A stretch of 64,000 bases of DNA, from assembly GCF_021018805.1 (NCBI RefSeq), contig NC_086247.1:2991501-3055500 (forward strand), written 5' to 3'. The position numbers and the translations under genes were made by a program. This DNA comes from Prinia subflava. Its lineage: Eukaryota > Chordata > Aves > Passeriformes > Cisticolidae. The notes under the pieces were generated by a model, which ran no database searches, had not been told where the DNA came from, and saw nothing but the letters and a program-made list of their open reading frames with translations. This document shows positions 34,096 through 45,500 of this stretch, piece after piece. Positions within the stretch are counted from its first letter, which is position 1; every line of letters begins with the position of its first letter.

Positions 34096-36766
34096 GATCT
34101 GTGCTCCTCTGATTCTTTCTCTGCTCATGGTGAGATGCGCAGTTGGAAGTTCATATCAGCTTACCTTGCATGTTGCTTCATGGAAAGCATATTCTTCCCA
34201 ATTACTTTGGACTCTAATTGAGCTGAACTAAACAATGATGTGTTAACTTGGTTTGCTTCCTATGACTCAAGGATTTGCAAAAAGATAACCCATTTAGGGC
34301 TCAAGGTGTCTGTGCTAATTGTTTTCCTGAACAATCTTTCAATCACCTTTTCCATTATCCACATGGATTAACTTCATTGTCTTTGGAAGTAATTGACACT
34401 GCTTTTTATTCTTCAATCATCTCATAATGATGTCAGTGTAAACATAACCAGAGGTAATTAAACCAGCAAAGGGGATAAATTCTGCATGCTGTGCAAACAA
34501 AAAGGAAAAATCCAGGGAGATTTAGGCAATAGCACTGCGAGCTTAATCATCTCCTAAGATACATTAATAGGGATAATATCCAGCTTTGTTTGTAATTTAT
34601 TTTCCTCCAGTTTGCAAGTGTGAACAATGGTTTCCCATAAGTATCAAACTATGGTAACTGATAAACCAAGGCAGCTGTTTATACCTAAACCCTGGCTCAT
34701 TATAGGCAATGGCTCATAAACGTTAATTTTGTAACAATGAGTAATCCACTTGACCACACTCTCAGATAAAGAAGCCAGACTATTTCTGTTCAAATCAATT
34801 TATTTTTTTTTCTGTATCATGAGCTATCAAAGCCTTGTTTGAGGAAAAGTGCAGAAAAACCTTTCAGGATTTTCTTTCGTAGGCTTTGTCTAAAATGGGA
34901 TTGTTGACAGTAATTAAGGCTTAAACTACTTTGTCCATTACCTGCTTATCTACTTGCTTGGAAAGCACACAGAAAGGATATACTGTTTAATCAGTCTGCC
35001 TCCTTTTTCAGGCATAATTTCTCTTTAGACTCTGAGTTATGAGTGCAGGAATTTTGTGTTACCTTGCACAGCGTTGGGTACGAAATTCTCAAACTGCAGA
35101 TCAAGCTCTGACATGTATTACAATACAATAACTGATCGTTAAGAACATTGATTAAAAATAACAGCTAAAATCATCTGCATCACGTTCAGCTGAGAGCAAT
35201 TATAAGTAGACGGGAATACTCCCAGGTTTTACTTGCTATAATCTGTTAATTATGTGCAAAGCTGTGTTTTCCCAGCCAGTTACTAAATGTTCTGTCAACT
35301 TTTGTGGGGGAGATAAAATCACTCAGAATTTCTGAGAGACAGAATGCTTTAAATTAAAACCTAAAGGGCTGACTCTGGAACACAAGTTTCTGAAAAGATA
35401 CTCAGGTTTTACATTTTTGGCCTAAGTGCCTTTTCCAACGTAAGAATACAAATCAAATTCAGCTAAATATCTGGGACAAAGAATGGAGAAACACATTTCC
35501 TAGTCCATAACACAGATTCCTGAGAGAATCATGTTTATAAATGTCCTTCCAAATATTCTCCAGAATGAAAATATATTAAATTAAACAATTAAATTAATAA
35601 TTAAATAGATATAATTCAATAGAACTGGAACATAATAGTTGTATATAAATATTTTTAGATTCAAGTCTCATGTACATGAGGCCATAGAATAAGTTCATGT
35701 GTCACAGAGGAAGAAGCTCTTGGTTTTTAATTGGTAGAAAAGTACAACATTAAGCAGTAACAAGCTATTAGACCACACACTAATTACTAGAACTCAATAA
35801 TAAAACTGGACAACAATTTTTTCTTGTCATCCTCATATTTAATCTTATGAATTCTTTTTTTGACAGTGAATAAATTCCACAGAGATAAACAGTCTTATTA
35901 AAAGCAGCACACGTTTTTCTGCTAGGTTATCTTTTAACAGTTTATGAGTGAACAAAACTATAGTTCAAGGGACTAAGACTACTCAGAGCTACATATTGTC
36001 CTTTTATTCCTACAAAGATAACAGAGAATGCCAGGTCCTTAAACATGTCCAGCTCTCCCAAAATGTCTCGATCCCAGAATATTTTGTTGATCCAACAGAC
36101 CCATCAGAATGCAGAGGAGGAGCTGTCCTGGTACTGAGTGCTCCTCTTTTTCTGTGGTGATTAATGTTTTTGTATTGTCACTTATGTCCTGGGATCAAAA
36201 CTAACCTTTAATAATGCTCATTGCTTGCTCTCCTGTCTTTGCTGGCACAAGGAGATTAATATTATGGGAAAACTGGCTCATCTAAACCAGAAAAAAAAAA
36301 TTTTTAACCTTAGAGTTAATTTGGCTTTAAGCAAGACTTTTCTCATGCTTCATTCTCATTCTAGGTAATTTCAAACAATGACAGTAATTACAAGTTGTTT
36401 TGCATGATATTTTGCTTTCAGTTGGTTTAGCGACATGACTGAAAATGAACCTATTGATTTTTCCATTTTCATTGAGACACCCAAATAGGGATTTTTTAGG
36501 AAAAAAGTCCTGCAAGCAATATATAGTTCAATGTCTTCTGAATCTATGATAGCCCCCAACACTGCAGATTAACAGTTTCTTTTACATTTCTTTGGCTGAT
36601 GACAGTTTAAACATCTTCCAAATCTGATCATGTTCCTATATCTGTTTTATTGACTGTTTGTGCAGCCAGTTTGTACAGCACGTTATACACTAATCCAGAA
36701 TAAAACAATTCAACAAAATTATACTTACAGTATATATGAATACATATTTATTCAAAGGGGGATGAA
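34096..36766. other. 2.7-kb repeat-poor AT-rich region
   Basis: No recognised repeat at all, no CpG clusters, and no gene. Many homeodomain-type TAATTA/TTAATT cores occur (for example around 34350-34480 and 35560-35620). These are expected in AT-rich DNA, but they are also typical of conserved enhancers. Nothing more can be claimed from sequence alone. Confidence 0.4.
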
Positions 36767-37040
36767 ACAGCTGCAGAGGGATTTTTCACAAGGGCATGAA
36801 GCAATAGGAAAAGGGGAAATGACATTAAGATGAAGGAGGGTAGAGTTAGATCAGATATTAGGAAATAAATCTTTACTGTGAGGGTGGGGAGGCCCTGGCA
36901 CAGGTTGTTCAGAGAATTTTTGGATCCCTCATCCCTGGAAGTGTTCAAGTCCAGGCTGGAAAGGGCTTAGAGCAACCTGGTCTGGTGGAAGGTGATGACC
37001 TATAAGGTCCTTTCCAATCCAAACCATGCTGATTATATGA
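36767..37040 (+). mobile_element. CR1 3' fragment
   Basis: GGGTAGAGTTAGATCAGATA, TTACTGTGAGGGTGGGGAGG, CCTGGCACAGGTTGTTCAGA, TGGAAGTGTTCAAGTCCAGG and AACCTGGTCTGGTGGAAGG are present, with a decayed terminal repeat (GATTATATGACTGAATGATT). Confidence 0.92.
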
Positions 37041-37289
37041 CTGAATGATTGCTTGGCATCTCAAATATTTCCTTAATCCAGTTCACCAAGAAGTTGCCCA
37101 TCTGAGTCATTCCAGCACAATGCCTGCAGTTGTTGGAACAACCAGCTGGAAACTTGTGGGAAGGGAAGAGGCACTAAATTTGTCTAAGTTAGCTACAACA
37201 GCAGTACCTCCGAATGTGCAAGCAAGAAAATAGTTTCATTTTGCTCTGAAAATGAACTTCTTTATATGGAAAATATATGCAAATCGACC

Positions 37290-37440
37290 AGATGTACTGA
37301 GAGGGGAAAACATAGAAGTCCTGATTTAGCAAAGTACTTAAGCACACTCTTAAAGTTAATCATGTGCTTAAGTCTATTCACTGAAGCACTTGACACATGT
37401 GTGTGCTTTTGCTGAGTTAATGTAATAAAGCAGAGACCAT
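37290..37440. repeat. possible ancient amniote interspersed repeat
   Basis: CCTGATTTAGCAAAGTACTTAAGCACACTCTTAAAG, then ATCATGTGCTTAAGTC and GAAGCACTTGACAC, resembles from recall an old palindromic repeat shared by turtles, crocodilians and birds (cores AAGCACATGCTTAA). Two partly complementary CTTAAGCACA / GTGCTTAAG cores are visible. Family name not assigned. Confidence 0.42.
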
Positions 37441-37872
37441 AATGATAGTCCTAGGATAAACAGACAGGCTGAGTTGTTAAAAGCAAAGCATGTGTGAGCT
37501 CTTGATTCCTATATCCCATCCTAAAATAGGTCTCTAGAGCAGAGATGCATCTCACACTGCAGGCACTTCTCCCCTTCCCTTGAGGGAACTCAACAAGACA
37601 CCAAATGCTCACAAAGCCCAGATTCAGTGGCATGAGATGGCATCATGGACTGAAAGCTGACCTGCTTTCAACCAGCAGTGTATTCTCCTGCACAGGGGAG
37701 TTGGAAGTTTTCTGGGAGAAAAATGCAAAAAGATTGATGTCTCATGAAAAATGATGATCTCATCCCCTAAGAAGACGGCCAAGCCTACAGAGTGTTCCCC
37801 CCAGTACTGGGACCTTATTGAAAATGAATGACAAATTGCTTCCTGCTTACGACCTGCTAAAAAACCCAAACC
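37441..37872. other. unique non-coding DNA
   Basis: Nothing recognised. Confidence 0.4.
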
Positions 37873-38090
37873 ATGGAATCATTAAGATTGGGAAAAACCT
37901 CTCAGATCTTCAAGTCCAACCATTAAACCAGCACACTCCATGTTCACCACTAAGCTGTATCCTCAAGTGCCACATTTACACACATTCTAAAACTTCCAAG
38001 GGTGGTGATTCCACCACTGCCTTGGGCAGCCTGTGCCAATGCCCAACCACCATTTCAATGAACAATTTTTTTCCTAATATCTAATATAAA
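37873..38090 (-). mobile_element. CR1 3' fragment
   Basis: ATGGAATCATTAAGATTGGG, CTTCAAGTCCAACCATTAA, CTCAAGTGCCACATTTACAC, GGTGATTCCACCACTGCCTTG, and CCTAATATCTAATATAAA give the complement of the 3' UTR and the very end of ORF2. Confidence 0.92.
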
Positions 38091-38311
38091 GATCATGCAG
38101 GGGAGGTTTTTTCAGACTAGATCTATTGTTCCTAGGATGAACCTACACGCCTGAAATCAGGCAAGCAAAGGTGATTCAAAGAGGCACAGCCACCACAAAA
38201 ATTAAACCTTCTTAATGGAAAAACATGAACCCTATTTCTCATTAATGAGCATATACATGGTCCATGCTCATTAACTACTAAATATGTGAGTGAGCCATAG
38301 GTGAAGACACA
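38091..38311. other. spacer between CR1 copies
   Basis: Nothing recognised between the convergent CR1 fragments. Confidence 0.4.
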
Positions 38312-38443
38312 CTGTGGACTTCCCAGTCCTGGAAATGGTCAAGACAGGCTGGATTGGGCTTTGAGCAACCTGGTCTGGTCTGACAGGGAGGTGGAATTGG
38401 AAAATTTCTAAGGTCTCTTCCAACCTATGGTTATATGATTCTA
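38312..38443 (+). mobile_element. CR1 3' fragment
   Basis: CTGTGGACTTCCCAGTCCTG, GGTCAAGACAGGCTGG, GAGCAACCTGGTCTGGTC and TTCCAACCTATGGTTATATG mark a decayed CR1 tail. It ends within 20 bp of the next LTR. Confidence 0.88.
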
Positions 38444-38460
38444 AATTTAGAACAGTTTTC

Positions 38461-38980
38461 TGACAGTTTTCTACAGGCAGAGGAGATGTCAGAGCTCCTG
38501 TGACACTCAGGGGAGATCAGGTCCATGTGATGCCTCAGGAAGGCTGACCTGGAACAGAGACTGGACAGAGCTGGAGAATAAAGTAGATATTTATTAAAAA
38601 GGCCTTTAAGGATACACTTTGGGCAGGACAAGAGCCTGGCCAGGGCTACACCCAAGGTGGACTTAAAATGGTCACAAAATGTGGCAACTTGTCATGAGGT
38701 CTTACACTTTTATAAGTTTGGGTTCATTTGCATATTGGGTCCAATTACAGCTTCAGGCTGTGAAGTCCCATCCTTCTTGTTTCTCTCTTCAGTCCACCAT
38801 TGTTTGTGCTTTTGGGCCTGAAAGTTGTACCTGTTGTCCTTGGTGTCCAACAGGAAAAGGATTTGTTTTGTCTCCCTGCTCTGTGAAGAGAGCTGAGTGA
38901 CCCTGAATGTGAGGCTCAGAACTGCACCCCTGGGCAGCACAGAATCTGAAAACATGAAAGCTGAAATTTAAGGCATCACA
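38461..38980 (-). mobile_element. probable ERV LTR, edges approximate
   Basis: Read on the minus strand this has LTR architecture. A U3 starts near TGTGATGCCTTAAATTTCAG. A TATA box CTTATAAAAG (38707-38716) is followed about 115 bp later by AATAAA (38590-38595), and then a U5 running to near CAGAAAACTGT. The plus-strand start TGACAG and end CATCACA are plausible TG...CA edges. A clear target duplication was not found, and a direct repeat ACAGTTTTCT lies at the left edge (38452-38471). No coding region is included. From recall it resembles a family common in songbird genomes. Confidence 0.6.
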
Positions 38981-39262
38981 TGTACTTACAGAAGCCTAGA
39001 AAGTGAAAGAGCTCATCCTACAAAAGACTGGCTGTTCCAGCTAAATTCTTTCTAGTTTTTGTACATCAAATGGAGTTCATCTTCCTTGGTTTCCATTGAA
39101 TGCTCACGTGTGGGTACTTACATCTAAATCTTTCACTGAATCCTATCCTGAGTGAGTTAAATGCTCAAGACCCTCCTGTGGAGTGGTGCACATAAAGTTC
39201 ATTTAGTAAATGTCTCGTTTTACCCTCTGTCTCTGGGAAGCTGGTACTGTTGAAGACAGGAC

Positions 39263-39783
39263 CCTCATGGTCAACCTGGCTGGCAGCTAAACTCCACAGT
39301 TGTTCACTCACACCCCTCCAGTGGGATGGGGGAGAGAATCAGAAAAAAGCTAAAACTTGTAGGTTGAATTAAAGCAGCTTAATAGGACAGGAAAAAAAAA
39401 AAAAAAAAGGAAACTATAATAAGAATAAAAAGATGTACAAAGAAGTGATGCACAATTTCTCTTCACCTTCTGACTGAGAGCCAGCCAGCTCCTGAGCAGA
39501 AGCTGCCACACACTGGTGAACTCCTCAGAGTTTTATTGTTCAGCATGATGCCATAAGGTATGGAATTTCATTTTGGATCAAATGTCCCAGCTGTGCCCCC
39601 TCCCAGGTTTTTGTCCTCCCCCAGTCTCCTCGCTGGCAGGGCAGTCTGAGTGAGAAGTCCTTGACTTAGTGTAAGCACTAAACAACAACAAAATCATCAG
39701 TGTGGATCATCCTAAATCCAAAGCAAAGCACTGCACCAGCTACTACAAAGAAAATTGACTCTATTCCAGGAGAGAACAGGGCA
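39263..39783 (-). mobile_element. degraded ERV LTR (common avian family)
   Basis: The plus strand matches, from recalled consensus, the complement of a frequent avian LTR. It has CTCATGGTCAACCTGGCTGG, CCAGTGGGATGGGGGAGAGA, AGTGATGCACAATTTCTCTT, ATGATGCCATAAGGTATGG, AGTCCTTGACTTAGTGTAAG, CTACAAAGAAAATTGACTC. The sense strand is minus: normal copies end ...ACCATGACA, and here this is decayed at the 39263 end. A TATA-like AATAAAAC lies at about 39530-39540 and TATTAAG in the R region at about 39380. An A17 run (39392-39408) interrupts it. No clear target duplication; older than the 27-kb LTR. Confidence 0.78.
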
Positions 39784-40220
39784 ATACTGAGCAAGGTGAA
39801 TCCTGATCTGGCCAGCTCTGGCTTTTCTTATGTCCTGGTATTGTGGTGTGTTCATACACAGTCAGTGTTTACTTTGTCTGTGTCCACTGGTGGGACTTGA
39901 CTCTTTTGTATTTCATTCTTTCACCAGAATCTCTGTTGTTTTCACAATATCTGCAGCTACCCATTACTTTTCTTTTCTCTTTTTTTTTGCTTTATGCAGG
40001 ATTTTGCTCATTTGGCATTTTCTCAATTTTACCTGTTTGTCATAGCTCTTAGCAACCAAAGCCTTTTGTAGACTTGAAAAGAGATATTCAGGGATTCTAG
40101 GATGTGAGCCAACTATCATTTCAAGCTTAGATGCAACTTAAAATGTTTTCTTTTTTTTTTCTTTCTTTTCAACACTGTCCTTTCCAGGACTTAACATTCC
40201 ACCTGCTGTTTAGTCATCAC
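39784..40220. other. unique non-coding DNA
   Basis: T-rich stretches near 39970 and 40150. Nothing else recognised. Confidence 0.4.
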
Positions 40221-40503
40221 AAAATCATAGAATCATAGAATCAATCATAGAATCATAGAATCATAGAATCATAGAATCACAGAATCATAGAATGGTTTGT
40301 GTTGGAAGGGACCTTAAAAATAATCTTGTTCCACTTCCTGCCATGGGCAGGGACACCTTCCACTAGACCAGGTTTTTCCAAGTCCTGTCCAATCTGGACT
40401 TGAACACTTCCAGAGTTGAGGCAGCCACAGCTTCTCTGGTCAACTTGTTTCATTATTTCCATATCTTCACAGTAAAGAATTTCTTCATAAATGGTTTCCA
40501 CCT
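40221..40503 (-). mobile_element. CR1 3' fragment with expanded terminal repeat
   Basis: An array of AATCATAG units (40222-40288) leads into ATGGTTTGTGTTGGAAGGGA, CTGCCATGGGCAGGGACACC, CACTTCCAGAGTTGAGGCAG, and AGTAAAGAATTTCTTCATAA. This is the complement of CR1. The 8-bp terminal repeat, normally two or three copies, is expanded to about eight, with one slipped unit (AATCAATCATAG). Confidence 0.96.
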
Positions 40504-42104
40504 AACAAAGGTACTGCACTCACATCCCATTGCACAGAACAATTAATTCACGCATTAAATCCTCACAGTTGTTTTACTGGGGTGAGTAAAGTCACATGTG
40601 CTTATCATCAATTACTGTCAGTAAAAAAAGATATCTTCTTCATTAATTCAAAGAAAGGCCAAAAGGAAATTTATATGTATTCATCAGAAAACTAAAAATA
40701 TGGATCAAGTGTACAAAAAAGCAATTTAATATTTCTGTTTTGGAAAGGAGCTAAGGGAAGCAGGACAACTTTTGGAGAATGGTTCATGGACTGAAATGGA
40801 ACAAGTTGCCTTTACTACTCCCATTCAACATTCTTCAGAGGCACATTTTAATAATGTATATGCAGGATGCACATTAATGATTGCAGACATTCGGTTGAAA
40901 AATAACACATTAAATTAATTTCAAACAGAGGTAAAAATGACAAAAATTGATTTTGTGTCTATAAATAGTAACTAAATCACCATAAAATGTTGCTGCCAAA
41001 AACCTGTTGCAGCTGGTGTAAATTTGCAGTATGAAGGAAATATGCGTGGGTTTGATTCATCACTTCTGCTCAAGTTATGCAATATCACCAAAATATTCTG
41101 CATAAATACAGTTTTGTTCACTTCTACCTGGACTTGATAGACTGCAGGACAACAAAAAATCAGATTCCTTTTATTCACTCCCGTATCAATCTGCTTGTGC
41201 TCCCCTTTCACAAGAAAAAAAAGAACCTTGGATTTGCAAAACACAAAAGAAGTTTATTCTTGTGACTTTCATCTCCCTATAAATTTTACACTGTTGTGCC
41301 CCTATTGACTGAAGGGGAGTTAGTGCTGACTTAATGACTGGTCAGAAAAAGTTCTGTTTTAACACAGCTGCTTTACAAGGTAATCTTGATGTCTGCACTG
41401 GCTACAGGATGCATTTGCTGAATAATAATATTGGACAAGAGTTCTTTTACTTGGTGCAGGCATAAATGGATACAACTGCATTGACTTTTCCAACATGTAT
41501 TTTACACACCAAATTTCCTCTGTGTGTGAAATAATAATTATTCATTCATATCCTGTGCATGGGGGAGATATGAGCTTCTATCTGAAGCCTGGATGGGTTT
41601 TGTAACAGCTTGGACTGGAAGAAAGAGCTTTAATGAGAAATCAGTGTAACTGTAAAATATGCTAAATTATGATCTTCAGGAGTCGGTATCTACAGTGCAC
41701 ATCTGAGGAAATCACTCTGGGTTCCTGTCAAAGGTAGTAGAGAGCTCATTTGTGTAGTCAATGACTTCAGGATGTGATTCATCTCCTTAAATAGGCACCT
41801 GCTTTCAGCTCAATATAAATTCTATTGACCAGCTTTTTACTGACTATTTTAAGAGCCTGAAGAACCACCTCTGAAGCAGATGCCCTGTTGTAGATATCTG
41901 GAGTTAGGTGAGGGGAATTTATCAGTGTTGTTAAGTCTCTTATCTGAGGATTCCAGCCTGATGCTACCCCTGTGTGCAAGTTTGGCTCAAATTTGGGGTA
42001 ACTAAAGAACCCTTAGAAAAATTACTCCTTTTTATTACAGAAAATAAGGGCTGTTTAACACATGAACGGGGAAAGTTCAACTTTTATTTCTTTTGTATTC
42101 AGAG
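40504..42104. other. unique non-coding DNA
   Basis: AT-rich, no repeat or gene recognised. The longest frame is 90 codons (minus, 40972-41244). Confidence 0.42.
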
Positions 42105-42245
42105 ACTCATAGAATCCTTGAGGCTGAAAAAGACCTTTAAGATTATCAAGTCCAACCATGAACGTGACAAAACCCACCCTGTTCAGCACTAAACCTTGTC
42201 CCCAGGTGCCACTGCCTCACATTTTCTGATCACTTCTTGGAATGT
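42105..42245 (-). mobile_element. CR1 3' tail
   Basis: ACTCATAGAATCCTTGAGGC, AAGACCTTTAAGATTATCAAG, GTTCAGCACTAAACCTTGTC and CCCAGGTGCCACTGCC belong to the 'TCAAGTCCAACC' CR1 subfamily. It fades after about 140 bp. Confidence 0.82.
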
Positions 42246-43014
42246 GACTGTCAAACCAGGGCTGCTTCTGTTTCAAGACTTCTGTGTGTTTCTTCACCTC
42301 AGACTCTACTGAAGCTACATGGAGCTAAAAGGACAAAATTTTTTATGAAGTTGCACTCAGTCAGTTGTGCTTTTGGAGTAGTTTTTCACATGGCTTCTTG
42401 AGCCACAATGCCTCCTTTTCTTACACAGCAAAAAAACTGTAGGATCTGTCTGGTTGGTTTTGAATTGTCTGCATTCAAACAGAATTACCTCCAGTCTACA
42501 AAAAACAGACCTTCAGCAAAAACGTATCTCTGAAAATGCATCAAAACTGTTTTATGACTTTATCACTGCTTAGCTTGTCATATCATGGACTAGTGTGAAA
42601 GTGCTCCTGGTGAAAATCCACCCTACCACACAAATGTCCCTGTTTAAAATGTCTAAGTCTCACTTTGGAAAATCAATGAAACAAAAAAAAATACAGCTTT
42701 ACCTATCTTTCATATATTGGAGATCTCAGATCATGCTCATCGAATAAACTTTCCACAGTTCTTTTTTTAGTTTAGATGAGAATCAGTATCTCTTCATCAA
42801 TGCTGCCTTGATACTGCAGAAGAACAGGGAAGGTAAGTGAGATTATAGATGATGAAAAGTCAAATATAAGTGGTATTAAAGAAGAATATCCTACAACGTC
42901 TGCTTGACATTTAATGTCAGATTTTTTTCTCAAATAAAGTAAGATATTAAGTGAGAAAGGAGGGGTTTGATCAGCAGCTGAAAATTGTGCTTGGAATATC
43001 AAACCAAGGGCAAT
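42246..43014. other. unique non-coding DNA
   Basis: Nothing recognised. Confidence 0.4.
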
Positions 43015-43135
43015 TACAGAATCACAGAATAATTAGGGCTGGAAGGGACTTTGGGAGATCATCTGGTCAAGGGAAGTTCACCTAGAGCAGGTGATGCAGG
43101 AAAACATCCAGGCCAGTTTTCACTGTCTCCAGGTG
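43015..43135 (-). mobile_element. CR1 3' tail
   Basis: ATTACAGAATCACAGAATAAT, GGGCTGGAAGGGACTTTGGG, then CTAGAGCAGGTGATGCAGG and CATCCAGGCCAGTTTT. The AGATCATCTGG and 'AGAGCAGG' blocks mark a third CR1 subfamily, the one also seen at 54.05 kb. Confidence 0.85.
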
Positions 43136-45023
43136 GGTTTATTGCCATGGAAAATGTCACAAGTAAATTACATGGTAAAGAAGCATGGTGGTGTAGTAAA
43201 GTGAATTCCTTTACTCCAAGCTCAGTTCACCTTGTGTGGAATGTCTGAGTGAGACACCAAACATTGATGAAATCCCAAAATACAACCTAGTCTGACATTG
43301 CACAGGAAAGAAGCCATCAGGTAAGACTTAGGGGAAATTTACTTTGTCAGACATCTCAGCCTGAAAACAAACAAAGGTGGGTTTGGGACACCCCTCTTCT
43401 ATTCTCTGGCTTAAAAATTCATACTAATCTTTCCAAGTCCTATCAGGAAGTAGACATGAAATTACCTCTGTGCTTCCAGATTATCATCAAACACTTTGAC
43501 ACCTCTGCTAAGTGTAGGTTAGAGGAGCACATCCCTTGCTTCCATCCTTTTCCAGCTTGCTCACACACATCCATTCATGCAGCTCCAAGCAGTTTGCTGG
43601 CTGAGGACTCGGAATTGTCAGTATTGCAGAAGCACCAATAACCTCAATTTACTTCAATGACCACTGAATCAAACTAAGTATTTGCAATTACACCTGCGTG
43701 TGTGTGCTTGGGCCATGAAAGGCAACTTTATTTCCTTGTAGATGAGAAGCCTCTCTGTATGTGAAGTATTATTGTTGTTCCTTCAAACCACAATCCTTAA
43801 TTCAGAGATCTGAAGTTATTACAACAACAAGACACATTTGTCATCTGCTGTGGGTATTACTTTAAAAATTTATGCTTTGCTGCTTTAAATATGCATTCAG
43901 AACACTAAAGGCTTTTTGTTCAAACATTAAGATTGGAGTATTACACTGAAAATCCTTAGTAATAATTAATTTTATGATTTCAGCAGTAAAGCTTCTTGAG
44001 CCAAGAACCGAGGGAGACGTAGGAGAAGCAGAGTTTGACAGATGATTAATATTTTGTGGGTTTCTTTCTTTTTGTTTTTGCCAGTTCTTTCAGGCACATG
44101 TCAGACTTACAGCTTCAGCGGGACCTGATCCTCTTCCAAATGATCATGATTGTCACAGTGAAAGGACAGAGGAGGTCAGTACCAAATGAACTGGATCTTT
44201 GAAGGTTTGGGTTTGTTCCCTTCTCACTTTGTGTAATTATCACTCCTTGTGTGGTGTGGATCTTGGCTTGTTTCCTGGTAGGGTTCTTCTTATCACCATG
44301 GTCATGGCTTTCCTGCTTAGAGGGGCTGACAGGCTGGGCAGACTGGGGGGAAAGAGGGGTGACACTGATGCTGCTGCCACCCCTATATTTCCTAGGAAAA
44401 CAACAGAAACTCCTTGATTTCAACATGCATGAATTTTTTATGAGCAATACATTTAATGCAAGGGAAACAGAGAGACCTGAGATGACTTGCGAGCTAAAAC
44501 TCTGTTCTCACTTACTGGAGAAATATGATGGTGCAACAAGGGAATTAAAAGCTTTGATTACTCAGTGATCATTTCACTCATCTAACTGAAACATTCATAC
44601 ACTATCTGCAAAGTATTTATCTCATCTCCTTAGTTTGTTCAGATTTTTTCATTTGTTAATGGATCTTTCTAATGCAGTATCAGTGTCTTAAAAATCTCAG
44701 ATAAGAGTGTAAATGAGAAAGAGGATTTTAAAGGATTGTGGTTTGGGCATATGGTCGACCTGCTTTGTAATTAAACCTCTAGTGAAAAGTTGTTTTAACA
44801 TATTTTTGAACCCAGAATCTCAAAAATTCCTAAGTCACAGCAAAGAAACCACCTCATTAGACATTTCTAAGTTGCAACTATTGCACAAACCAAAGGTTTC
44901 TTGTTTATTGGAGTAACTGATGTGTTTACACAAACCTGGCATGGATTGTAGATCATGTCAGGGGTTGTGAAAGATGAGACCATAACCAAAGAGAGAAGAG
45001 AGTTCATGTGTTCATGTGCACAT
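43136..45023. other. unique non-coding DNA
   Basis: No gene supported. Overlapping frames of 105 and 110 codons on opposite strands at 44115-44568 have no motifs. Confidence 0.4.
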
Positions 45024-45500
45024 CTCAGAATCACAGAATGGTTTGGATTGGAAAAGACTTCAAGGATCATCCAGTTCCAACCCCCTGCTGTGGGCAGGGA
45101 CATCTCCCTCTATACCAGGTTTTTCCAAGCCCTGTCCAGCCCAGGCTTAAACACTTCCAGGAGTTGGGAATACACAACCTCTGTGGGCAACCTGTGCAAG
45201 GGCCTCACCACCCTCACAGGGAAGAATTTATTCCTAATAGCCAATCTAACTCTACCCTCCTTCAGCTTAAGGCCATCCCCCTTTGTCCTGTCATCCCATA
45301 TCCTTGTTGAAAGTCCTCTCCATTCTTCCTGTAAGCCCTCTTTAGGCACTGGAAGGAGCTCTAAATTCTCCCTCAAGCCTGCTCTTCTCCAGGCTGACCT
45401 TCCCTAACTCTCCCAGCCTGTCTCCGTGGGAGAGGATCCCCAACCCTGTCGTCAACTTGATGGGCTCTTCTGGACTCATTTCAGGAGGTCAGAGTCTGCA
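45024..45500 (-). mobile_element. CR1 fragment with ORF2 tail
   Basis: A long complementary copy: TCAGAATCACAGAATGGTTT, AACCCCCTGCTGTGGGCAGG, TGTGCAAGGGCCTCACCACC, CTTTGTCCTGTCATCCCATA, GGCACTGGAAGGAGCTC, CTTCTCCAGGCTGACC and CTCTTCTGGACTCATTTC. Minus-strand frames keep decayed ORF2 C-terminal segments, but stops and a frameshift break it. Confidence 0.95.

Noticed and set aside
40222..40288. CRISPR-like short direct repeats
   Set aside because: No spacers. It is the CR1 terminal 8-bp repeat in a vertebrate genome.
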